DNA from: Candidatus Omnitrophota bacterium
Lineage (GTDB): Bacteria; Omnitrophota; Gorgyraeia; Zapsychrales; Aceulaceae
Direction: 5' to 3'
Assembly: GCA_028693815.1 (NCBI GenBank)
Contig: JAQUUP010000017.1
Location: forward strand, 1-43,320
DNA: 43,320 bases
The position numbers were made by a program, and so were the translations under genes. The number at the start of each line of letters is the position of its first letter. The stretch's first letter is position 1. The notes beneath the pieces were generated by a model that made no database searches, was not told the DNA's origin, and saw only the letters and a list, made by a program, of their open reading frames with translations. Shown here piece after piece: positions 14,991 to 26,900 of the stretch.

Positions 14991-17900
14991 TTAACTTTTT
15001 TTCTTATCATAAACCTGCATACTTTGACAACACAGCATAGGCTCTACAAATGAATCATCTACATAACTTAGATGCTTTTCTTTTTCATCATTCTCTTTTA
15101 AATCATCTTCTCTTAGCCCCAACAATCCCATAAAATCCGTCACAGGTGTAATGTTAATGATAATCGGCACAAATCCTTCGATGCTACTAGAGGTGATATT
15201 TTGCAGATCCAAAGGAATATCAAAATCAATCTCATCTCCTTTGGTGGTCACGTTCATATTTTCAGCGTTAAAGTCAATACCGCCTTTAAGATTGGATGAT
15301 GCAACTCCAAACTTAGTATAATAATTCTCGCTGTCTAAATCTTCGGCTTGTACCTGCCGATAATAAGTTACATACGTTCCATTTGCAGAAGACCTAGAAT
15401 TGCCATCTTTGATTATTATTCGATCTCCTTGCCTAACTATTGTTATATGCATCCTTGAAATATATTTATTGTTCAGCTGAGGAAATCTATCTTGAAGGTA
15501 CTCTCTTCCAAGGATGACACTTTCATCATCTCGCAACGCTTTATACCCTCCTTTTTCATCTGTAATATAAAAATTAATTCTTGGATTGGCAATTTCTTTA
15601 AGAGGATCCGATTCCTCCAAATCAACATTTTTTGAAATTTTTAATTTTTCTACGCCAGATAAATCGATCGTGATAGGCTTCGAGTATTCAATCTCAATAG
15701 ATTTTCTTTGAGTCAATTTAATATTTAATTGTAAATCAGCCTGTTGATAGCTTTTTATAGATGGCAAAACAGTTCTTTCAAATGCTTGATGATAAGTTTC
15801 AAACATCCCGTGTGAAGAAAAATATTTTTTATCTACATCTCCAAAATAATTCTGTGCGATATCGAAAACTCTATATGATCCACTTTTTGCTTGGTATACG
15901 GCCCAACCGTGCCCTGGACCTCTAACATAATAAACTTTACCGCGCAAATAGCCTTCTTTAATCATTTTTTCAAGAACAGAGGCAACTAAAATTCCCATAT
16001 GGCGACAAACCCCACCTTTTTCGAGAGTCTCGCCAATAAGGACTTCTTCTCCTGCCTTATCGCTAAAAGCATACTCATCATATCGAATCGCAGCATCAAC
16101 AGCGTCATAAACACTTTCGAGATAATCAAGCTTGTATAAAAGAGTATCTTGATCAGCCTTAGACTTATCAAGGTGGCTTATTGCATTCTTGTAAATTTGA
16201 TTTAAAATCTCATCGTTTTCCCAATCGACTTTGATGACTTCCCTCGTGTCTCTTCCTGATCTTCCTGTGCTCTCACCTCCAGCTATCAGATGCCCAAGAG
16301 GACCCATTTGTTTTCCAATCTCGAATGTTGACGATGCGGTATCGGCGGGGTCGATGCCACCTTTTATATCCGACGATGAGGTTGTGGCGTTGGAATCGAT
16401 ACCGCCCCTAGGGTTGAAAGGATCCTCATTTGAAATTTTACCGATTTGAGAAAATCTGTTGATCGCTTTAAAAATATTCCCATTCTCACCTTTTTGAAAA
16501 ATACCTTCCTTCACTGATTCATTCAACCCCTTGCGAAGGTTAAACTTAATTTCGGGCATTTCTTCAAATAATAAGTCTGCGAGCCATTCCAAATAATGAT
16601 AAGCACTGTCTATTTCAAAATCATTAATATCAATTGACGAGGGAATTCTGCAAGTTAAGACTGATTCATCAAACCCTTCGCTTCCTTCCTTGACCTGATA
16701 CTCAACAAATTCTGGAAAATATTCCGCAACTTCTTTTAACTTCCTAATAGAACTAAAAAAATTCTCTGAAAATTTATTAAGCTTACCATCGTGATCTAGC
16801 CATTGATTCTGAAAAGAAATCTCATCTAATAATTCCTCTATTTCATCAAAAGTCTCTTTAATTTTAAATATTCTTACCGTGATATTCTCAAGTCCTGACA
16901 GCCCTGCCAAGTCTGATCTATGATTTCCATCTAGAACAAAATAATTCCCATCCTCAAGATCCAAAACATCTATAATATTATTTTCTGTAAAATCCTTTAC
17001 GGAAGAATCGCTATCTCTTAAATAATTCATCATGCCAATTAATTTGATTAATGATGTGGCGTGTCTTCGTTTTAATTTTGAAACAGGAATTTCCTTCGTT
17101 CCTTTTTCTTCCCACCATTTTTCTTCGTCTTTCAAATCATTAATTTTATTTTTATAATAATTAATATCATTGTGAACACCTGTTTTAAGAGTCAACAAAA
17201 ATACCTCGGTAGGGACAGGCATAAACAATATTTTCTCGACTAGCTTAAAAAATGCAAGTAAATCTTTGTCTATCCTAACTTTTGTTTTTGTTTGATGATC
17301 GGCGTCAAATGCATCCAAAATGACATAGCTTCTTTCTTCGGATATCGAAAAAATATCCGACGATGCGATTTCATCGATTTTTTCGGGGTCAACAGTTTTA
17401 GAATCACCGCTCCATTCTCTGATTCCTGTGCTCTCCATAAGATTTCCATAGGCAAACAAGACATTGATCGGGGTTGTTATCGTGCTCAATGAATCTGATG
17501 TATTTCGTGAAATGGGGGCTAAAACTTTGATGCCCAATTCTTGAGCCTCACGAGTCATTTCTTCAATCGGCGGTAAACCTTTTGCATTTTTTTCAGCTCC
17601 TAGGACAATTTGGATATCGGTCATTCCTAAAGATGAATCTGTTAAATACTGTAGAACAGCTTTGTATTGTTCATATAAAGGGCCTTTTTTTCCAAAAAAA
17701 TCATTCTCTTTAGGAAATAAATGCACGTGACCGATAACCGTTTTATTGTTTTTCCTGGCTCTGATATCAAGACTCGTACAGACAGCATGCCCTAGCGAAA
17801 GAAGGGCTCCCTTTTCTTCTGGTGCTAACTCAAACAAAACAAAAGAGCCCCATCCCACCCGAATCACAAAGCCTAATTGTGGATCCTGTATAATCTGTGT

Positions 17901-20900
17901 GGCTACTGGAGAAATAGAAATTCTTCCATCCTCATTAAGCTCGTAAACTGAAACCCCTGGCGGAGCAGGTTGATCAATAGCGAAATTACTTGTGCTGACC
18001 CTATGAAATATTTTTCCTATCATTTCTTCTTTTATTTCGAAGGGCTGAGAACTTACAGCTTGCACTCCGTCGCCTATTGTTGGTATATGGCTACTGATCC
18101 CCAAAGATCTATCTTTAAAGGCAGAAGCTTTTGGCGCAATGTCGACAACGAGAAGACCGGAATAAAATGATTCAATATCCTGAAAAATTTCTGCAATCCC
18201 GTTACTAAAACCAACAATGGCGAGAAAAAATGCAAAAGAGTTGAGGTGGTCATAGATCTCATCCCCAATTTGATTAAAGGTTTTAGGGAGAAGTACTTTT
18301 TGTTTTTTAAGCAAATTTTCTCGTTCGTTTCGAAGTGATACAAAAACCCAATAAAGATACGCATCGCCAAGGTTATCAGCGTATTCTTTGGTTTCCTCAA
18401 AAGGGCGAATAATATCACTCAAATTTCTTTTTAAACCTGAAGTTCTTTCTCTTAAGCGAGCAATAAAAGGTTCGAAGTTTTCTTCTCTAAACCCTCCCTC
18501 CTTTTCCATCTCATCCACAATTTGCGTGAGATAACTTATCTTTTCATTAAACGGTTTGAGGAAACTTTCTTTATTGAAATATTTTTTGAATTTCTCAAAG
18601 CTTGAGAGGACATCAAGGACGCTGCGCAGGTTAATTTGCTTTGCAAAGCCCTTTTTCGCGAATACAGCCTGATTTCGCCCTCTAAGATTAAGGCCGAGAG
18701 TTTTTTTCAAGAAATGATAGTTCACAGGCATGTAAAGTGCACCAGAAAACCTAACCAATTCTCCCAAGCGATAGTTTTTTTCGTTTATCGCGATATCCAT
18801 TCTGCCGGAATCTACAAATTGCATCATTCCGCCTTTTGCAAGGTTATTATCATGAATTGTTTTAATAAATCTGGCAGCTCCAGGATCTAAGCTGATGCGC
18901 CCCGTAAACCCTTGTTGCTGTAATGATAAAAGATATCCGCGATCTGAAAGCTCACTGGCTGGAATTTCGTGATATTCTTCCTGCCATTTAATTTTGTTAA
19001 AAATTTTTCGGTCGAAATTCTTTAAAGATTTGATATCTTCATTTTTAATAAAATTTTTTATATCTTCGATAGTGTATGAATGTCCCAAGGAATCCAAAAC
19101 AATCTCGTTTGGCTTCATGTCAACGTATCCACGCAAGAACAACTTCTTAAAACCATCAAAGGTGACTTCAATAATTTCTTTAGGCAACGAATTGAGAATG
19201 AGATTGCCTCGGATAAGAAGGGCCTTTGGCAGATCTTTTGGTGGATTCAAGGCATCTGCTTGGACAAACTTAAAAATTTCCGGGTAACGACCAAGACGCG
19301 TTGATGATCGCAGAAACATGATTATTCTTTCTGAGTAGTCCATTACGTAATAACGTAGGCGCCCTAAATAATGGGTTCCTTTTTCTCGATCAAGATTCTC
19401 AAGCGCACGAAAGAAAATCCAAGCAGAGTATCCGTCCCCAGCACCCCATTCATGGACTACAATTTCCAGCGGCAATGTGTGTTGTCGATCCATTTCTCGT
19501 ATCTGTTCATAAAATTGCTCAGCACTTGCTTGGGCAGTGGCTTGGTCTAGGTTTCCTTCAGTGCGGTCTTTACTCCCCATTCCAAAGGCCTCTTCACCAA
19601 AGACACCATAATATAATTTGTTAAGGATATTCATAACGCTGTTGGTTTTATTTAGCGGAAAATAGCCATTTTGAAACCATGCAGATTCATCGATTTTTTG
19701 ATTTTCAACAACCACCTCTCCATCGTCCATTGATTCTATTGGTTCAGAATTCTCATCGGTGTAGGCGCGGAGGACACGATGCGGTCTTGTTTCTATTGAT
19801 ACGATCCTAGATTCTGTTTCTATGATAGTAGTTTTTGCGTTTTCAACATTTTCGAGACCCATATTAGCGATACCGTCCTCATCGTAACCATCGCTAATTA
19901 CCTGATCGAAAGAAGCTTGCGCAAGTTTTCTGTAAATTCTTGATTTAGGCCACAGAGATAGCCCCTTTTGAGAGAGAATCTCGGAATTATCTACGTTCAT
20001 GACAATATCAGCTGTGTTGCCGATGGCTAGGCTTAAGAGGTTATTCTTTAGGGTAATATTATCTATGATAAGCGCCATGGATTCCTTTTTTTGTTCGAAA
20101 TATTCATCAAAACTTTGATTTGCAGGTTTCGATTGTAAAATATTCTTTATAGCAATCAACTGATTGATAAGCAAATCATAGTCTGCCGAGGATAATTTTG
20201 ATCTTCCATCAACAGCAACAAAGAAGCTTTCCCGTGGAGCACCTTTAGGAAAATATAAGAATTTTTTTATGTCGGATTTCAACAAGATGGCTGCTTCAAT
20301 TTCCTCGAGTACCTTGGTGTAATTATTTTCTGGTACTGGAATAACCGACGATGAGATTTCGGTGGAGTTGCTCTCGCCAGGATTGCGCTCTTGTTTCTTA
20401 ATATCCGACGATGCGGTTGTGGTTGGGTCGATACCATCCAAATTCGATGAAACCACAGTCTTTGCCTGGCTTATCGGAGTATCTGGCAAAGAAGAAAAAT
20501 CAATATAATACATTTTATATGGATCAGGATCAGAAAGATGATATCCTCTTTTATTACAATAACGATTTAAGACTTCCAGCATTTGTGAAGAATAATTTGG
20601 AACATCCACAGCCGCTTGCGTATCAGGAGAAATATAGAAATCATTAAAAGAAAAATATAATCTCTCAATCTTTTGCAATTTAACCTGATTAATAATTTTA
20701 TCAAGCATTACAAATACATTATCATCATTTTCATATTTTTTATCTAATACAAAACTTTCTAAATTAAATCCATTGTTTTGTTTTACTTTCTTTAAAAAAG
20801 GCTTTTGATATCCTGCATACCCGACAAGATCGCCGGATTCAACAAACAACAAGAAATCAGTCTTGTCATTTAAAACATGATCCCAAAAACCAAAGTTCAG

Positions 20901-23900
20901 ACGTCTTTGATCAAAATTGAAGTCACTATTTCGTTTAGAATGAAGGTGTTTCATCTTTGAAGAGAAATGAGACTTCACCAAACTATTTGAAAAATCTTGA
21001 AAATACAATCCATCCTTATATTTATTTGGATAAAACGTAATCTCAAGGCGATTATTGACTCTCGGATCCTTAGAATAAGAAAGGTTAACATTTAGATTTA
21101 AATACCGAGCTAAATCTTTAGACACTTTTTGATCAGAAACGAACACCTTGTTTATAACAATTCTCTCCTCTCCTATTTTCTCCATAAAATCAGAAATAGA
21201 CTCCATCATCTTTCTTAAAACCTGATAACTATATTCTTGCGAATCAATTTCAATATTACGAATATTAAGATAATTGTTCGTGTCACTTTCTTCAATAATA
21301 CCTCTATTTATTCTCTTTTTTAATGATTTGCGAGAAAGACCAGCATGATTAATAAAATTATCCGTTTCAAGCAATACTGTACCTACAGGATCGTCATTGT
21401 CATCTACAACAAAAAACTCAATCTGATCAAACTTTTCAGCGTCTTGCATTCTTATTTCTTTTCCCGTTTTTTTGTTATAAATAAAAACTTTCAGATCACC
21501 AATATCCGACGATGCGGTTTGGGCGGGGTCGGAATGCTCGGCAGTTTCAATAGGTGTTTCAATCAAAAATTCCTGTTCCCCTGGGGTCACGACAGGGCCC
21601 TTCGAATCGTTTTGCACAACATCTGAAGCACCGCCTTCTTCTAGCCAATATCCGTCGCTGCCACCATCCGTTGGCAAAAATCCTTTTTTAAGCTGATGCT
21701 TTAAGGCTCCTTTACCAAAACCGTCTAAAGATACACCATCCCCACCAGCCGGATCTTTCGGCAAGTCCTTCTTGATAAACCGTCCATCTTGCTCAAACAG
21801 CTTCCCGATAACATGAGCTAAAAGAATATCGCTGGGAAGCCTTAAGTCTTCCCAGGCTTCAATAATCTCTTCTCTCTTTCCTTCTAAGACCTTATAAGCT
21901 TTTAGAACCTCTCGAATGTCCTCTATAGTCTTTTCTCTTGTAAACACTAAGTTCTCAGATTCATTAATCAAATCTTTAATCTCTGGGACATCCATTTTCA
22001 ACTGTTCAAGAATTTCTTTGTACCAGGATTGTGCATCAATATTGCTAAGAGAATGGAATCGAACTAGGATTTCTAAAATATCTTTAAGATCAAGCATCAG
22101 AAACTCTAATGCTCCTAAAGGCTCATCTCTTTCCATCCAATTTTCAACATGTTCTACAATTTCTTGTTTAATGGTATCTTTATATGCTCTGTTTCCTTCA
22201 GGCTGAACACCAAGAAGATATTGCTTAAAAGCATCCACGCTATCTTTTGTCGTGCTGAAAAACTGATCTAGCTGAGCCTCTGCATATCCCCAGGCACTGC
22301 TATATTGATTTTCCGCTGTAATATTTTCAAGATCCAAAGCCTTCAATATCTGTTGACTAGCTTTTTTGTATGCAGTCGTCCCAGAAAATTCTTTTGCCTT
22401 TACGCGCAATTCATGTATTCTTTGGATAAAGAATTCTGGCCCAACAATCGCCTGATAACCACCCAAGACATCTTCTAAAACTTCATTAAAAATATCTAGG
22501 GCTACTGAGGCGTTTTTCTCTGTAATGACATCACGATTTAGGGAATCTTCGAACATGGCCATAAGAATCTCAGCTTGAGCATCAAAGACAGCTTGGCGAA
22601 TTTCAAGGGCATATTGTTTACCTTCTTTTGTTTTTCTAAAACTTTGGATTTGTTCATAGAGTTTTTTAAGCTGAGGCCACTTATCTACCGTCCACTTTAT
22701 GCTAAAAGCTTCATAGCATTCAGCCTTTGTTAGAATCTGCTCAATTTGCGTAATAAATTCTTTAATAATAGGGCTAAGTTTTTTATCTAAAGATGCTTTT
22801 CTTGATTCTGGCTTATATTGACTCAACAAACCATTTCCTAAGATCGCATATGCCGTCTTTATGCGGCTAGAATCCAGATGACCATAAGGATTATTAATAT
22901 CTTCATCACTTATTTGTGCAACTTGAAAAAGGTCAATGCGATCATCTTTTTGAGAATCGTTCTCATTGTATAATTTTCCTCCCCCAGGCACTAAATGTCC
23001 AAAAGTTGCAACGTCAGAAGGAACATAATCTGTATAGCTCGGAAAATGCGTGCTTATCTCAAGAAGGGCTAATGCCAAAAGCTTAGGTTCTTGTTTAAAA
23101 TCGTCTGTGTTGTTGTCTGTAAACAAGCCGTCAACTTGCAAAGATTCCTGAAGCACAATATTCTTAAGATTCCCTTTGCTATCTTTTGCTGTCAAGCCCA
23201 ATGGTTTTATTAATCCTAAGCGAATAAGATTCTTAGTCATTAAATCTCCAAACAACGAACTAATAGACGGGTTAAGATGCAGTTCAAGGCATTTCTTTTC
23301 GTTTTGCCAAGAATGATTCTGAAAACGCAATGCAATGCTTGGCGCTAGATTTCGAAGAGCTTGGCCTTTATCGTCATCAGGGTTAATGTCCAAATGAATC
23401 TTGCCTCCTGATGTAGCAAAATTCTTAAAGAATTCTTTTTTAAGAGCATAGCGCTTGAATTTATCCTGATATTTCTTAAGATCAAAAGATTCACTGCTTT
23501 CCCGCAACTCATTAATATATTCAAGATTAATAGCAGACTCTTCAAAAAATGTTAACCCGAGCTCTTTGTGTTCTCCTAGCGTCATAAAAAGTTTTAAATT
23601 AGCTTCTTGGAGAACTTTGGTGTAATCTGCATAATGGCTCTCGATATTATCTCCTAATTTTCTTAATTGATTAAGATAATCGTTAAAGCTCAAATTTTCT
23701 TCAAACAGGGATTGAAGAACATCAAAAGATATATAGACGTAGCTTCCTGCACCTTGATTGAGCTTAGTAAGCTCAGGCGTTAAGTTAGAAATAGTTGCAA
23801 CAAAGTTATCTTTGGTGACCTTGCCCTTTTCAATACCTTGCGCAATCAAAAACTGAAGAGTTTTAAGAGCTCTAAGGGAGAAAAACCCGCCTACGTTATG

Positions 23901-26900
23901 GGCGAGCCTAACGCATTCTGCTACAACAACAGCAAAGTCATCTTTGGTGGTAATCATACCCTTTACCATTCCTATCGTTAGAAAGAGTTCAAGAGCTTTA
24001 TAAGATTTAGGAATACCGTTGTTCGCAGAATTAGCGCATTCTTCTAAAACAGCAAAGAAATCATCTTTAGTAGTAATCATACCGCTTGTAATGCCTAATG
24101 CAAACAAGGATTCAAAAGCTTCAAGGGACTCATCCACAACATATCCAGCGCCTTGGGCGAATTTAGCGCATCCTGCTGTAGCAGCAACAAAATCATTTTT
24201 GGTGGTAATCATGTCATTCTTACTGCCTAACGCGAGCAAAGATTGAAGAGCTTCAAGAGATTTAGGAATGGCAAATGTTGCACTTTGATAGATCCTAACA
24301 AGATGAGGGATTAGCTGAACTAACGCTTTCTTTGTCTCTTCACTTGGATTAAAATTCTCACCTTCAATATCTTCTCCAGCAACGTAAGATAACAACGAAT
24401 AAAGAACTTTCTTAAGCTCATCCTTTTCCGAAAATGAAGGAACTGTTGGTAACTTTACAAAAGCTAAGTCGTCTCTCGAATTTATCTTCGAATACATCTT
24501 AATCTTTTTTTCATATTGGGCGAGAATAGCTTTCTCATATTCCCCCTTAATCTCCTCCCATGACATTTCAGCCCCCATCGAGAGATCGCCTTGTTTTTCC
24601 TCTATGTCCGACGATGCAGTTTCAGCATTAAAGGCACTGTCATCAGCAGCTTCAGACTTTTCATTAAGAGATGATGACCCTGTTGGCTTGATCTCTTCTC
24701 CAAAAGTAATTGATTTGTCTAACTTTTCGTTAATTAGCCTTTCAAGTTTTTCTAAGGTATAGCCTTTTTGTTGTAACGCCTTTGGAATGTCAATTTTTGT
24801 AATTGGTTTTGGTTTTCTTATTCTTCTCAGATCATCATTAGCTATTTCTAGTTGAAATTCTCGAAATTTTTCATTAGAAAGAAGAACAAGCGCTTTTTTT
24901 TCGACTTCTCTTTTTTCTTTGGAGGTTTTTGCTGCATAATAAGCATTTACTAGATACCAAAAGGCCTGCCCATCTTTTTTTTCATTGGTTCCTTCGATCA
25001 CTTTTTCTGCAAAATTGATAAAATCTAGATAAGAAGTTTTTTCATGATTAACATTTTCACGGGTGATAACTTGGATAATTCTTATTCCAAGGTTCATGTT
25101 AGCAACTGCTTCAGTGTTGACGGGCTTATCGTCTATAAAAACAATTTCTGTTGCGTCAATTGGGTTACCTTCTTCTGCTGCTTTGGCTTGGAGTGGTTCA
25201 ATAGTTGCTTTTAACGCCTCTGCTTTAATTTTCCCCTCCCCTGATGTAAAAATAACTTGGTCAATAATAAACTTGTCTTTGTCATGATCGCCGGGCTGTC
25301 TTTTGCTTTTTTTATTAATAATTCCTAGAGATTGCAATACATGCAAAGTTACTTTTTCCTTGAGTTTTGGTCGTGCTGTAAAAGCTCTAATTTTTAAACT
25401 ATTTGTTGCGTCTCCTTTAAGTTCTTTTAAATCCTCTCTTCTAAGACCATCAGACATTTCAAGGAATCCAGAATCAGCCATATTTTTTTCGTCTTTATCG
25501 CCTTGTGTGTATACAACCCTTTGAGCTTTTTTAATGCTTTTTTCTGCAAGCTCTTGTATTTCATCATCATTCGGTATTTTTTTACTGGAGTTTTTTCCTA
25601 TTTTTAGAATTTCTGAAAGGAAAATATTTAGGGCTAATATTTTAATGCTAATCTCTTTTTGAATTTCTGAACCGATATATCCATTTGGCCAAAAAAAGCT
25701 ATTGTCTAAATCAAACAATATTAATCTTAATGCTCCTTTAGCCGCCTTTTCTTTAAGATCTGCCATAATATCTACCATCATCATTTTTTCAATAGATGAA
25801 GAAGATGATATAGCGTTAGGTTCCTCAAAACTTGGTATTTCAGTTAAGCTCGTATTAACGTCGTTAAGAACAACTTCTATCTTGTAATCATTTTTTGGTA
25901 AGCCGTTTTCTTGAATATATTCAAGAGCGATTTCCTTTCCCACTGAGTTAAATGTTGAATCCAATACCCAGCTCACGCCCCCCGAAAAATACTTTCTTGG
26001 AATATTTTTATGGGCATATTGATCATATTCAACTTTGATAAAGTCACAAACACCTTTTTTAAAAGAATCAACATATTGATTGTAGATATCTTGCGAGACA
26101 TCTTTAACGTCCACTCCCCTAATCTTGCTTTGATCAGAATAGACTTTGTTTATAATAGATTCTTTTAAGTTATGCTTAAACCAATAGGCTAGAATAAGAG
26201 AATTATATATCTGACGAAGCTTGGCAAAATTCTTGCCCGTATTAACTTCTTTTTCAAGAGCTGGGATGATGATTTCACGGATGATTTCTTTGGAGAAATC
26301 ATTCTGAGTATTTGGTATTTGGGATATGGTATTTGGTTGTTGATTATCGCCATATACTAAATACTCTTCACTAAATACCTGTTGCTTTGCTTGCAAAGCA
26401 ACATAGTCCGTCTCTAACATAACCTTTAATTTTGACTCCACCACAAAGGCCCTATCTTCTTGAACGTACACTTCTGCCTTCTCAGGCATGATCCAGACCT
26501 TGTTAAAGGTATCTACCGGGATATTAGCCCGGTCAAATTCACCTTGTGAATTTGACGAGGTCTCGCCATCTTTTAGATGGCGGATTGTTCCGTACTCCTC
26601 ATAAACTTTTTTATACACTCTATCCCAAAATTGTCTTCCTATCTTTTCATCTGGATTCATCAGAGATGCTGTGATTTGCTTTAAGATATAGTCTTGAGCT
26701 AACATGTCTGTACCCATATCTGTAGATCCAAGAATATCAGGAATAATTCGATCTTGTTCATGGGGAGAAAGATTAACCCATAGGTTATCTTCAGGAATTG
26801 TAAGGGCTGCTAGAAAGTATTTGATAAGTTTTTCAGATTCATTCTTTAATGCAGTGCCTGTAAGTCCAGTGTCACCAGAATCGACGATAAAGTCGAATTT

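Noticed and set aside
17690-17900. CheD-like or metalloprotease domain in the giant protein (GHVHLFP)
   Set aside because: An isolated HxH and a loosely similar pattern are too weak to assign a family.
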